The notes beneath the pieces are model-generated. The model made no database searches. It saw only the letters and a list, made by a program, of their open reading frames with translations, and was not told where the DNA came from. From JAWKVD01 sp041398225 (GTDB taxonomy: Bacteria > Pseudomonadota > Alphaproteobacteria > Caulobacterales > Hyphomonadaceae): a stretch of 64,000 nt of DNA. Both the position numbers and the translations under genes were made by a program. The stretch lies in NCBI GenBank assembly GCA_041398225.1, contig JAWKVD010000009.1, positions 62,001-126,000 on the forward strand. Reading direction: 5' to 3'. Numbering within the stretch: the stretch's first letter is position 1; the number at the start of each line of letters is the position of its first letter. Positions 9,391-18,380 of the stretch are shown in pieces.

Positions 9391-9891
9391 GTGGCCGAAA
9401 TTCCACTAGTGCTGTCAGATGGAGATGAGCCAAAGGTAGACTACACTAACGACAGGTGCTTGGCGCCGCCTAACGAGCTGAACGAATTTGAAGACACGAA
9501 TCCAGTGGAAGACAGGCGGTCAGGAGATGTTGCCAACCCCGGGCTGCTCTTGAGGGTACGTGCATCAGTGGCGGCGGGGCAGGAGGTTGATCGTTTTCTT
9601 GGCGTCCTCAAGCGATGCGATACATTGTCGTCCACGCCCGAAGATATGTGGACGTTTCGAAAGCTGTTTTTTGTCGCTCGAGTGCTGATGCTCTACGTCG
9701 CCGAATATCAGAACAAGCACATCATGCTTCGGCTGCTACGATGCGCCCAAGAGGCCGGTCGCATAGTCGGTAAGATTAATGGCGACAATTCGGACCTGAC
9801 CCCCAGTGGACGATGCCTGATCCGCGAGGGATATGCGCTGAAGCGCGGTACGCAAGATGTTCGTATGGCGTCGCTTGGGTTGACCCTCTGA
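9391..9891 (+). CDS. possible hypothetical protein
   Basis: A 166-residue reading frame begins with GTG in a stretch whose base composition resembles the preceding orphan gene. The middle (about residues 48-125) is predicted helical (MWTFRKLFFVARVLMLYV), and the N-terminal 45 residues are acidic and probably disordered. It has no recognised domain and no strong ribosome site. If it is not real, bases 9156-10148 are an almost 1-kb gap. A leader-like 45-codon frame (9272-9409) overlaps its start. The flanks 9156-9390 and 9892-10148 hold no gene that I can support. Confidence 0.35.
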   Translation: MAEIPLVLSDGDEPKVDYTNDRCLAPPNELNEFEDTNPVEDRRSGDVANPGLLLRVRASVAAGQEVDRFLGVLKRCDTLSSTPEDMWTFRKLFFVARVLMLYVAEYQNKHIMLRLLRCAQEAGRIVGKINGDNSDLTPSGRCLIREGYALKRGTQDVRMASLGLTL

Positions 9892-10148
9892 AAGCGGCCC
9901 GGAGCTTGAGTTCGTCCAGGCTCCAGACTAGGAGTTGAGAGAGGGGCGGCAGGAACTTCAAGCCCGAGAAATCATCGCGCACCATCGGGAGATTTAGGTC
10001 CGATCAAGCGTCCGATCAGGCAAGGGCGAGGAGGTCGGCCACGCCGGTTGCGCTGTGGAAATTGCCTTGGGAACCGCCTTGTGGATCCCGGAGCAGACCT
10101 GTCTGTCGCTGGCGCCGAGAGTTATGTCAGTCGGGGAGTGCACACGCC

Positions 10149-10802
10149 ATGGCGCAAGTCGAGACCGGTCGGGACAAGCCCGAAACCTACGGAACCTGGT
10201 GGAACACCAACTCGCTCGACGAGAACTGGTACCGCGAGATATTCGACGTCCGCCCCCGGGCCCACGCCTTCTTCATGGACTGGCTGGGGTCTCGCCATCG
10301 CGAGGGCGAGACGATCACGCGCATCCTCGAGGTCGGCTGCGGCCGCGCGCTCTACGCGGATTTCCTCAAGGCCTACGATTACAACGGGACCGACATCTCC
10401 GAGAAGGAGATTGAGTTCTGCCGCCGCCGGCATGGCGGTCCGGCTGAACGGTTCTTCGTCGCCGACGCCATCGCGGACGATCTGCGCGGGCCCTACGATC
10501 TGGTCTTCTCGCACGCGGTCATCGACCATGTGTACGACGTCAACCTGTTCATCCAGAAGCTGTTCGCCGCGACAACGGGCTGGCTCTACATCAGCGCCTA
10601 TCGCGACTGGCATCCGCAACGCCTGCGCCACGAATACAACTGGTACCCGGAGGGCACCTGCTACAACAACCATCTCAGCCCGGTTGAATGCCGTCAGGCG
10701 CTTGAGGATGTCGGCGCGCGCGACATCCAGGTCTTCCCGGTCTTTGTCGACAATCGTACGGACAACTTCCCGTTCGAAACGGTGATCATCGCGCGCAAGT
10801 AA
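10149..10802 (+). CDS. class I SAM-dependent methyltransferase
   Basis: This 217-residue cytoplasmic protein carries motif I ILEVGCGRA (residues 59-67), the acidic post-motif NGTDISEKEIEFC and the motif DLVFSHAVIDHVYD (117-130). The start at 10149 (MAQVETGR) is chosen because the fold begins there; the 29 in-frame residues upstream look like untranslated leader. It lies among glycosyltransferase genes, so a sugar or glycan-lipid methyl acceptor is likely, though the substrate cannot be read from sequence. A short inverted repeat (10801-10819) overlaps its stop codon and could act as a weak terminator. Confidence 0.8.
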   Translation: MAQVETGRDKPETYGTWWNTNSLDENWYREIFDVRPRAHAFFMDWLGSRHREGETITRILEVGCGRALYADFLKAYDYNGTDISEKEIEFCRRRHGGPAERFFVADAIADDLRGPYDLVFSHAVIDHVYDVNLFIQKLFAATTGWLYISAYRDWHPQRLRHEYNWYPEGTCYNNHLSPVECRQALEDVGARDIQVFPVFVDNRTDNFPFETVIIARK

Positions 10803-10808
10803 GGCGGA

Positions 10809-11009
10809 TCAGCCGCCTTCTGCGAGGCTCGCCTCATAGGCCCGCACCACATCGGCGTAGACCGGCGCGATATGCACCGGCAGACCGCGCGCTTCGGCGC
10901 GGGCCTTGGTCGCGACGACGGCCGGTCCCAAAAGCTCCGGGTAATGCATCAGATTGCCCGTCTTGTCGGGCAGGAAGCCCACGCCCGCTTGCAAAACAGT
11001 AACAACCCG
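10809..11009 (-). pseudogene. possible 3' remnant of an unidentified gene
   Basis: A frame of about 66 codons on the minus strand, bounded upstream by a stop and lacking a credible start, encodes an ordinary-looking C-terminal segment (LPDKTGNLMHYPELLGPAVV onward). Composition is protein-like rather than shadow-like, and nothing convincing is encoded on the opposite strand before 11085. I could not identify a family. It may be the tail of a gene replaced by the flanking methyltransferase or glycosyltransferase. Confidence 0.25.
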
Positions 11010-11084
11010 CTATCGCCCGTCCGAGGGCCGTCCGCACCTGACGGGGATTCGCGGCCGTTCGACGTCCGGAGCGATGGATCAGCC

Positions 11085-13028
11085 GTGAACGCCGCCAATC
11101 CAGACCCCGCCAATCCAGACACCAAACAAGAACCCGCCGGTTCAAGTCGCCGCGAATCAAACCGATCCGAAGCGGGTAGGGGAAATCCCGGTTCTGCGCG
11201 CGTCTCGGGTGCGCCATGTCGCGAAGTGATCTTCCTCTCGCCGGAAACCGTCTGTCCGCCCGGCCTGACGCGAACCGATCGCGGTCTTGAGCTGCAAGGA
11301 CCTTGGGCGACGATCCGCGTCCCCGGCGTGCATCTCCTGCGCGGATGGTGGCGGCTCGAGGCCGACGCCGGCGCATCTCCCGCACCGGACATAGAGGTCA
11401 GGGCGTCCTGCGCGCTTGATCCGCTGATCGTGTTCCGAACCGGCCCGTCCGGCTCCGCCATGATCTTTCTTCAGGGCGAGGGCGACTATGATTTCAACGT
11501 CGTGCTCGGCCCCTGGCCCGGCGTGGTTCAGCTCCAGGGCTTGCGTCTGGTGCGCCAGTCGACCGCGCAGAAAATGCGGCTCTACGCCAGCGCCGCCAGG
11601 CGGCTGCTGAGCAATGACCGCCCTGTCTTCGTGCTGTGGCGCGCGATAAAGCGGATCGCCGCCGGTCGGTCGCTCGGGCTCGCCGCGCCGCCGCCGGCCG
11701 AAAAAGCGCCGACCGCCCCAGCGGCCACGGCGGCCCCGCCCAGCCCGCCATCGCCGCCCCCCGCAATAGATGAAACGCAGAGTTCCGACAATATATCGCC
11801 AGATATCAGGGTGTTGATGTATCCCGGCGATCGCCTGGCGCCCGAATGGGAAAGCGTCGTCCGGCAGGCGTTCGAGCACAATCCCGAGTGTGACGCGCTC
11901 TACGGCGACGTCGTGGAGGCCGGCCATATCGTTCCGAAGCCGGAATGGGACGAGGTGCTGGCGAACGCCTGCAACTATATTGGCGCCCCGGTCTTCCTGC
12001 GCGGCGGATCCCCTCTGGCGGGGCAGGTCGAGGACGCGGAGCAGGCGTTCGCGCAGGTCCGGCGCCTCGGCGGCGCCGGTCTCGGGCGCATCGCGCTTCC
12101 GCTTGCGTCAAGGGATGCGGAGCCGCCCCGGCTCGTACGTCCCGCTTGCCCCGACCTTGAGCGCGCTCCGAAAGTCTCCGTCATTCTCCCGACCAAATAC
12201 CGGGTCGACCTGCTCGAGAAGGCGTTGCGCGGCCTCGTCGAAACCACCGACTATCCCGACCTCGAAGTCGTTCTGGTCGACAATGGCTGCGAACATCCCG
12301 ACTTTCCCGGCCTGGTCGCGCGCATGGGCGAACGCCTTCAGCTGAAACACCTGAAGATCATTCAGCCGTTCAACTTCTCCTCGCTGATCAATCAGGGCGA
12401 GCGCGCGGCCGACGGCGAGCTGCTTCTGCTGCTCAACGACGATATCGAACCCGTCCACGCCGACTGGCTCAATCGCATCGTCGCCTCCGCTTTGGACGAG
12501 ACCGCCGGCGCCGTCGGCGCGCGACTTCTCTTTCCCGACCGAACCATTCAGCACGCGGGCGTCTATATGGGCATCGGCGGCGTTTGCGGACATTTGTGGA
12601 AGGGAACGCCCGAAGCGCGCTGGTCGCGCATGCCCCAACTGGTCATGCCGTCCACGCGCATGGCGGTCACCGGCGCCTGTCTCGCCGTTCGCCGCGATCG
12701 CTTCCACGCCGTCGGCGGTTTCGACGAGGATCTGGCGGTCGCCTTCAACGACATCGACTTCTGTCTCAAGCTTCACGCGCAGGGGCTTCGCAACATCTAT
12801 CGCGGCGATGCAGAGCTGATCCATCACGAAAGCCAGTCGCGTCCGGTCGATCACGCCACCCTTGCGACCACCCGCAGGCTGACGCGCGAATCCGCGCTCA
12901 TGTACGAACGCTGGCGCTCTCTGCTTGGCCATGATCCGTGGTCCTCGCCCGCCTTCGATCCCTCGACCGAAACCGGCGCGCTTCATCCTGGCGTCATCGC
13001 TCCGTGGCGCGGCGCGTCGCGAACCTGA
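11085..13028 (+). CDS. glycosyltransferase family 2 with N-terminal beta domain
   Basis: This is a protein of about 647 residues. The GT2 catalytic domain spans roughly 360-560: KVSVILPTKYR, VVLVDNGCEHPDF, the metal-binding LLNDDIEP, GACLAVRRDRF and FNDIDFCLKLHAQGLR. The first 200 residues form a beta-rich module (GPWATIRVPGVHLLRGWW) that often precedes rhamnosyl- or O-antigen-type transferases. Residues about 220-250 are a Pro/Ala-rich linker. The GTG at 11085 is tentative; the frame is open for another 71 codons upstream, but those look non-coding and overlap an antisense remnant. It converges tail-to-tail with no gap on the next glycosyltransferase, and probably builds surface polysaccharide. 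Confidence 0.8.
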   Translation: MNAANPDPANPDTKQEPAGSSRRESNRSEAGRGNPGSARVSGAPCREVIFLSPETVCPPGLTRTDRGLELQGPWATIRVPGVHLLRGWWRLEADAGASPAPDIEVRASCALDPLIVFRTGPSGSAMIFLQGEGDYDFNVVLGPWPGVVQLQGLRLVRQSTAQKMRLYASAARRLLSNDRPVFVLWRAIKRIAAGRSLGLAAPPPAEKAPTAPAATAAPPSPPSPPPAIDETQSSDNISPDIRVLMYPGDRLAPEWESVVRQAFEHNPECDALYGDVVEAGHIVPKPEWDEVLANACNYIGAPVFLRGGSPLAGQVEDAEQAFAQVRRLGGAGLGRIALPLASRDAEPPRLVRPACPDLERAPKVSVILPTKYRVDLLEKALRGLVETTDYPDLEVVLVDNGCEHPDFPGLVARMGERLQLKHLKIIQPFNFSSLINQGERAADGELLLLLNDDIEPVHADWLNRIVASALDETAGAVGARLLFPDRTIQHAGVYMGIGGVCGHLWKGTPEARWSRMPQLVMPSTRMAVTGACLAVRRDRFHAVGGFDEDLAVAFNDIDFCLKLHAQGLRNIYRGDAELIHHESQSRPVDHATLATTRRLTRESALMYERWRSLLGHDPWSSPAFDPSTETGALHPGVIAPWRGASRT

Positions 13029-14357
13029 TCACATCAGGCGGGCGTAGGCGTCGAACAGACGCCGCCGATAGCGCTCCATCGAAAAGAACGCGGCGCGTTC
13101 CAGCCCGGCGGCCGCCAGCGCGGTCCGGCGGCTTTCCTCGCCCGCCAGCGTCTCGATCCCGGAGCGGATCGAGGCTTCGTCATGCGGATCGACCAGCAGC
13201 GCCGCGCCGCCCGTCACCTCCTCCAGCGCCGGCGTGCGCGACGTCAGAACCGGACACCCGCACCGCATCGCCTCCAGCGCCGGAAGGCCGAACCCCTCCA
13301 TCAGCGACGGGAAGGCCAGAAACGCCGCTCCGTCCAGCAGGTGCGGCAGGTCGGCGTCCGGCACGTATCCGAGAAACCGGATGCGCCTGGCCGCCAGATC
13401 GGGATCGATCGATCCCAGCTCTTCGACCTGCTTTTCCCAGAACCAGGCCTTCGGTCCAGCGACCGCGAGCGTCAGCGAGGTGTCGGCGTCAAGGAACGCC
13501 CGCAGCAGACGCGCGAGATTCTTCTTCGGTTCGAGCGCCCCGATGAACAGCGCATACTCGCCGGGCTTCAGGCCGTGGCGCGACAGGCGCTGCGCGCTGG
13601 TCGCCCGGTCGGCGTCCCCAAGCGGCTGCAGCAGCGAGGTCTGATAGGTGTTGACCACCTTCTCCGGCGCAAGATCGAGAAACTCCAGAATGTCCGACCG
13701 CGACGCCTCGGATACGGTCAGCACCAGATCGGCCTCCTGCGCGCAGCGGCGGACCTTCCTCAGATAGCGCAGCTTGTCGTCCGGCGTCGTCGTCGGCAGC
13801 CGCAGCGGGATAAGGTCGTGGATCGTCACGACGTTGCGCGCCTCGCGCACCCTGATCGGCAGCGGCACCGTCATGTGAAACACGTCGCAGGGTCCGGCCA
13901 GCGACACCTCGGTGCGAAGGCCGAGAAACTCATGGCGGAAGTTCGCGCGGCGAAACAGGCCGCGACCGTTGAACCCGCGCGGATAGGCTTCCCCCGGCGC
14001 CGTCGTCGTTATTCTCTGCTCGGGAATGCGCGGCGCGCGCACATGTCCGGAGAGAACCGCTTCGCCCGCCCGCGCCAGCGCGCCGGCGCTGCGTCGCAGG
14101 CCCACGCTCGCCGTCGGCGGGTCGACGAAGGACACTTCGCGCTCAAGCGCGTCGCCCGCGCCCATGTCGCGCCCGAACAGCCACGATGCGTCCGCGTTCA
14201 GCGAGGCGAGGGCGGCGTGCAGCGTCCGCGCATAGGTGCTCAGCCCCGTGCCGAAACCGCGATCCGAGCCATGCGCGTCGAGCACGACCCGCAGCCCGTC
14301 CAGCGATGCGGGCGCGGCGTCCGGTTCGGGCTGTGCAGGGCGAGCGGCGGCGGACAC
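13029..14357 (-). CDS. glycosyltransferase family 4 (group 1)
   Basis: This protein of about 442 residues is a GT-B retaining transferase using a nucleotide sugar at the cytoplasmic face. It has an N-terminal GxGTGLSTYA acceptor loop, VVTIHDLIPLRLP, the sugar-nucleotide segment FIGALEPKKNLARLLRAF and the EX7E motif in MEGFGLPALEAMRCGCPVL. The GTG at 14357 has AAAGG nine bases upstream; a TTG at 14471 would add 38 low-complexity residues. It belongs with the polysaccharide genes to its left but faces the opposite way from the GT2 gene, whose stop codon abuts its own. Confidence 0.85.
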   Translation of the reverse strand: MSAAARPAQPEPDAAPASLDGLRVVLDAHGSDRGFGTGLSTYARTLHAALASLNADASWLFGRDMGAGDALEREVSFVDPPTASVGLRRSAGALARAGEAVLSGHVRAPRIPEQRITTTAPGEAYPRGFNGRGLFRRANFRHEFLGLRTEVSLAGPCDVFHMTVPLPIRVREARNVVTIHDLIPLRLPTTTPDDKLRYLRKVRRCAQEADLVLTVSEASRSDILEFLDLAPEKVVNTYQTSLLQPLGDADRATSAQRLSRHGLKPGEYALFIGALEPKKNLARLLRAFLDADTSLTLAVAGPKAWFWEKQVEELGSIDPDLAARRIRFLGYVPDADLPHLLDGAAFLAFPSLMEGFGLPALEAMRCGCPVLTSRTPALEEVTGGAALLVDPHDEASIRSGIETLAGEESRRTALAAAGLERAAFFSMERYRRRLFDAYARLM

Positions 14358-14566
14358 GGATCGGAACCTTTGGCATGCGTGGATGGCGTGCGCCGGGCGC
14401 CGGTCAGCCTCGGCTGCGGGGTCCGTCGCGGCGGGAAACGCCTTTGTTGACGGTTCCGGGCCGATGCTCAAGGCCCTCCCGAGGGGTATCCGGACTTGTC
14501 GTGCGCGTCCAATTGGGACAGGAACACACCCCGATCAGTCGAGTTAGGCCCCGAAGATGTGCGCGC

Positions 14567-15457
14567 ATGACCCAAACCCGTCCCGCTGAAGGCTCGGAGG
14601 CCTGGATTCTGCGTGTGAAATGCGCCGATGCGATCGGCATCGTCGCCGATGTGTCGAGCTTCCTGGCGCAACGCCGGTTGTTCATTCTGGAATCCGCGGA
14701 TTTCGGTGACCCGGCGACCGGACTGTTCTTCATGCGCATCGTGTTTCGTCCGGAAACGCCCGGCCAAGCGCCGCCGCTCACGCATGAACGCTTTGTGTCA
14801 GAGTTCGCGGCCATCGCGGACAAGTGGCGAATGGAGTGGGAGCTTCGCGACGCCCGCGTGAAGCCCAACGTTCTGATCATGGTCTCGCGCGCCGACCATT
14901 GCCTCAACGATCTGCTCTATCGCCAGCGCATCGGCGCCTTGCCGATGAACGTTCCGGCGATCGTCTCCAACCATCCCGACTGCGCCTGGTTGGCCGAACG
15001 CCACGACATTCCCTTTCACCTTGTCGAAGTGCCCGCGGGAGCGAAAGAGGAGGCCGAGGCGCGCATGCTCTCCATGGTGTCCGGTCTCGGCGTCGATCTC
15101 GTCGTGCTCGCGCGCTACATGCAGGTCCTGTCGGACACCGCCTGCGCGGCGCTCGCGGGCCGTTGCATCAACATCCATCACTCCTTCCTGCCGGGCTTCA
15201 AGGGCGCCCAGCCCTATCGCCAGGCGTGGGAGCGCGGCGTGAAGCTGATCGGCGCCACCGCGCACTATGTGACGCCCGATCTCGACGAAGGTCCGATCAT
15301 CGCTCAGGCCGTCGAGCCCGCCGATCACTCCCATACGCCGGCGGCGATGTCCGCGATCGGCCGCGACACCGAGGCGCGCGTTCTCGCCGCCGCCGTGAAG
15401 CTCCACCTCGAAGGGCGGATATTCCTGAACGGCGGCAAGACCGTCATCCTCGACTGA
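14567..15457 (+). CDS. purU: formyltetrahydrofolate deformylase
   Basis: PurU hydrolyses 10-formyltetrahydrofolate to formate and tetrahydrofolate, balancing one-carbon pools and supplying formate. The 296-residue length is standard. An N-terminal ACT regulatory domain (about 10-90; CADAIGIVADVSSFLA) precedes a formyltransferase-fold catalytic domain. The catalytic Asn202, His204 (INIHHSFLPGF) and Asp240 (VTPDLDEGPI) are all present. The frame is open much further upstream, but the ACT domain sets the start at 14567. It stands alone between the glycosyltransferase and copper genes. Confidence 0.93.
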   Translation: MTQTRPAEGSEAWILRVKCADAIGIVADVSSFLAQRRLFILESADFGDPATGLFFMRIVFRPETPGQAPPLTHERFVSEFAAIADKWRMEWELRDARVKPNVLIMVSRADHCLNDLLYRQRIGALPMNVPAIVSNHPDCAWLAERHDIPFHLVEVPAGAKEEAEARMLSMVSGLGVDLVVLARYMQVLSDTACAALAGRCINIHHSFLPGFKGAQPYRQAWERGVKLIGATAHYVTPDLDEGPIIAQAVEPADHSHTPAAMSAIGRDTEARVLAAAVKLHLEGRIFLNGGKTVILD

Positions 15458-15506
15458 GGGCGAACAGCCGGGCGCCCCAGTACCGGGCTCGCCAGCACCG
15501 GGCGCT

Positions 15507-16358
15507 CTAATACCAGGCGCGCAGGCCGATGACGGCGACGCCCTGGCTCTCATCCTCGCCCGACGCCGCGATCATGTCCCCCGTCCTGGCCGGATAGGTG
15601 CGCCATTCGAACCCGACATAGGGCGCGAACTCGCGCACGAACTCGTAGCGCAGCCGGAACCCGGCATCGATCCGCGAAACGCCCGATCCGATCCCAAGCT
15701 CCGGGATGTCCTGCGCGGACATCTCCACTTCCGCGCGCGGCTGCAGGATCAGCCTTTGCGTCAGCCGCAGATCGTACTCGGCTTCGAACCGCGCGGTCAG
15801 ATCGCCGTCGGTGCTGAGGAAGGCCGCGGCATCGACCTCGAACCAGTAGGGCGCCAGTCCCTGAACGCCCACCACCGCATGCGCGAGGCCGCCCGGCTCG
15901 AAATCGTAGCGCACCCCGGTCTGCAGATCGAAATAGGGCGAGATCGCATGCGACCACAGCGCCTGAAGTTCCGCCTCCTCGAAGTCGTCGGTCTCGAACG
16001 AATAATCGCCCTCGCTCTTGATCCACAGCTTGTCGACGTCGCCGCCATACCAGCCCTGAATATCCCACACCGCGCCGTCGGCCTCGTCCGCCGAGGCGAC
16101 CTCCAGCCGGTCGGCCATCACCATCGTCTGCGTCATCGCGCCCATGTCGTGGCGCACGCCATGGCGCGCCGCGTCCATCGCCTCGGCGCCATAGATGGCG
16201 TCGGCCTGCGACCAGGGCGGTTCTCCGGCGTCGCTCGCGTGCGGCGCCCTGTCGTCATGGCCTTGCGCGAGCGCGGCCGGCGTCGCGAAGGCGGCGCACA
16301 GCAGCCCGGCGGCGAACAATCCGCGAAGCGTCGCTCTGTCTTTTCTCGGCCGCCTCAT
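15507..16358 (-). CDS. copB: copper resistance protein B, outer-membrane
   Basis: CopB is an outer-membrane beta-barrel that works with the periplasmic oxidase CopA in copper tolerance. This 283-residue copy has a signal peptide ending near AALAQ (about residue 32), a short His/Met-containing segment (HGVRHDMGAMTQTMVM) and the CopB barrel core (WDIQGWYGGDVDKLWIKSEG, ending GLRAWY with an aromatic terminus). Its ATG overlaps the copA stop codon by four bases (ATGA), so the two are translationally coupled. The Met/His-rich N-terminal extension typical of CopB is shorter than in many homologues. Confidence 0.92.
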   Translation of the reverse strand: MRRPRKDRATLRGLFAAGLLCAAFATPAALAQGHDDRAPHASDAGEPPWSQADAIYGAEAMDAARHGVRHDMGAMTQTMVMADRLEVASADEADGAVWDIQGWYGGDVDKLWIKSEGDYSFETDDFEEAELQALWSHAISPYFDLQTGVRYDFEPGGLAHAVVGVQGLAPYWFEVDAAAFLSTDGDLTARFEAEYDLRLTQRLILQPRAEVEMSAQDIPELGIGSGVSRIDAGFRLRYEFVREFAPYVGFEWRTYPARTGDMIAASGEDESQGVAVIGLRAWY

Positions 16359-18259
16359 GGGTTCGACCCTCCGGTCGCGGACGCATCGGGCGCTGAATGC
16401 GCGCCATGATCCATCGAATCATGGTCCATCTTGCTGTGATCCATCCCCTCATGCGCGCCATGCTCCCCGTGATCGGGGCGCGGCAGAACCGACACCACCT
16501 GCATCATGCCCGCGTGCATGTGGTAGAGCAGGTGACAGTGGAAGGCCCAGTCGCCCACCGCGTTCGCGGACACGTCGAACGACAGCTTCTCCGCCGGCTT
16601 CACGATCACGGTATGCTTGCGCGGACGATGATCGCCGCCGCCATTGTTCAGCTCGAAGAACATGCCGTGCAGGTGGATCGGGTGAGGCATCATGGTGTCG
16701 TTCACCAGCGTCACCCTCAGCCTTTCGCCCTCGTGAAACACGATCGGCGCCTTGATCTCCGAGAACTTCACCCCGTCGAACGACCACATGTATCGCTCCA
16801 TGTTGGAGGTCAGGTGGATTTCGATATCGCGTTCAGGCGGCCGCTTGTCCGGAATCGGCTCCAGGCTGCGAAGCTGCGAGTAGCGCATCACGCGATGGCC
16901 GACATCCTCCAGGCCGATCCCCGGCTCATCCAGCCGGCTCATCGGCGCGGCGGCGATGTTGGCGACGCCCGGTCCCTTGCGAAGGTCCGCCTTCGTCGTC
17001 GTCATCGCCGGCGCCTCGCCGCCATGCGTCATGTCGCCATGCGTCATGGCGCTATGGTCCATGCCGGCGTGGTCCGCTTGCGGTTGATCGGCGCCCCCAT
17101 GATCCATGGCCCCATGATCCATGGCCCCGTGATCCATCCCCATATCCTTCATCGACAGCGTGGGCGTCGGCCGCAGGGCGGGGATCTCCGCGCGCATGCC
17201 GGGCTCGGGCCCGAACGTCGCGACAGCCTGGCCCGACCGGTCGATGCTCTCGGCGACGAAGGCGTAGGGCCGCGCGGCCTCGGGCTGGATCACCACGTCA
17301 TAGGTCTCGGCCACGCCGATCTGGAACTCGTCCGTCTCCAGCGGCGCGACGTTCAGCCCGTCCGCCTGCACGATGGTCATCGGCAGGCCCGGCATGCGAA
17401 CGTTGAACAGCGTCATCGCCGAGGCGTTGATGATGCGCAGCCGCACGCGCTCGCCGGGAACGAACGTCCCGTTCCAGTTCATCCCGGTCGTGAAGCCGTT
17501 GATCAGATAGCGATAGGTCGCTCCGGTCACGTCCGCGATGTCGCGCGGCGACATCCGCATGCTCCCCCACATCGCCCGCTCGGCCAGCGCATCGGAGACG
17601 CCGCGCCGCGCGGCGTCGGAAAGAAAATCGCCGACCGTTCGCTGCTGGTAATTGTAGGCGTCGCTCATCTTCTTGAGCTTGGCGAAGATCCGGTGCGGGT
17701 CCTCGAAGCTCCAGTCCGACAGCATCAGCACATACTCGCGGTCATACGCGACCGGATCGGCGTGCTTCGGGTCGATGACGATCGGGCCGAAATGGCCGAT
17801 CTGCTCCTGAAGCCCCGAATGCGAGTGATACCAGTAGGTGCCGTTCTGCGGCGGCGCGAAGCGGTAGGTGAAGGTCTCGCCCGGCTTGATGCCCGGATAG
17901 GTGACGCCCGGCACCCCGTCCATCTCGAACGGAACCAGAAGGCCGTGCCAGTGGATCGAGGTGTCCTCCTTCAGCGTGTTGGCGACGTTGATGGTCACCG
18001 TTTCGCCTTCGCGGAAGCGAAGCAGGGGCGCCGGCAGGCTGCCGTTCACGCCGATCGCGCGCGCGGCGCGCCCGTCGATCGTCACCGGAAAATCGCCGAC
18101 CGTAAGATCGAACCTTGTTCCCGCAAGCGAAACGAGACCGGTATTGCCCTGCGAGGATGGGCGCGCCCAGGCCGGCATGAGTCCCGGCATAAGTCCGGGC
18201 AGGCCGGCCAGCAGTCCGCCGCCTGCGCCCGCGCGCATGAATTGTCGTCTGTTGAACAT
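16355..18259 (-). CDS. copA: copper resistance multicopper oxidase
   Basis: This 634-residue periplasmic multicopper oxidase oxidises Cu(I) and sequesters copper. The N-terminus has a twin-arginine signal (NRRQFMRAG), as expected for a protein folded before export. Copper ligands are present in SIHWHGLL (about 102-109), YWYHSHSG (142-149), HPIHLHGMFFEL and the C-terminal WAFHCHLLYHMHAGMM. Residues about 368-416 are a Met/His-rich insert with repeated MDHGA units that should bind Cu(I); another Met/His cluster sits at the C-terminus. The ATG at 18259 gives the Tat signal; upstream in-frame codons look like leader. It is in an operon with copB and probably with the small exported protein upstream. 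Confidence 0.94.
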   Translation of the reverse strand: MFNRRQFMRAGAGGGLLAGLPGLMPGLMPAWARPSSQGNTGLVSLAGTRFDLTVGDFPVTIDGRAARAIGVNGSLPAPLLRFREGETVTINVANTLKEDTSIHWHGLLVPFEMDGVPGVTYPGIKPGETFTYRFAPPQNGTYWYHSHSGLQEQIGHFGPIVIDPKHADPVAYDREYVLMLSDWSFEDPHRIFAKLKKMSDAYNYQQRTVGDFLSDAARRGVSDALAERAMWGSMRMSPRDIADVTGATYRYLINGFTTGMNWNGTFVPGERVRLRIINASAMTLFNVRMPGLPMTIVQADGLNVAPLETDEFQIGVAETYDVVIQPEAARPYAFVAESIDRSGQAVATFGPEPGMRAEIPALRPTPTLSMKDMGMDHGAMDHGAMDHGGADQPQADHAGMDHSAMTHGDMTHGGEAPAMTTTKADLRKGPGVANIAAAPMSRLDEPGIGLEDVGHRVMRYSQLRSLEPIPDKRPPERDIEIHLTSNMERYMWSFDGVKFSEIKAPIVFHEGERLRVTLVNDTMMPHPIHLHGMFFELNNGGGDHRPRKHTVIVKPAEKLSFDVSANAVGDWAFHCHLLYHMHAGMMQVVSVLPRPDHGEHGAHEGMDHSKMDHDSMDHGAHSAPDASATGGSNP

Positions 18260-18380
18260 GACGCTGTGCTTCCAGATGAGAGCCAGAAGAAAGACCCCGC
18301 CGCCGCTCAGGCGGGCGGGCGAACGCAATCCGGCGCCGCGCGCAGCGACGCTGCGCACCGCGCTTCGACGCGTCGTCTCA

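Noticed and set aside
9272..9409. 45-codon GTG-started frame with a signal-peptide-like N-terminus
   Set aside because: Short, no ribosome site, overlaps the start of another doubtful frame, and no family; kept only as a note.
14472..14566. Possible riboswitch upstream of purU
   Set aside because: Only about 95 bases and no recognisable conserved core of folate, glycine or purine riboswitches.
15458..15506. Repeated CCAGxACCGGGC units between purU and copB considered as a terminator
   Set aside because: The units are direct, not inverted, and no T-tract follows; probably simple GC-rich repetition.
17090..17145. Short tandem CATGATCCATGG-like repeats, considered as a possible CRISPR or satellite
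   Set aside because: They are codons for the MDHGA repeats of the CopA Met/His-rich insert and have no spacer structure.
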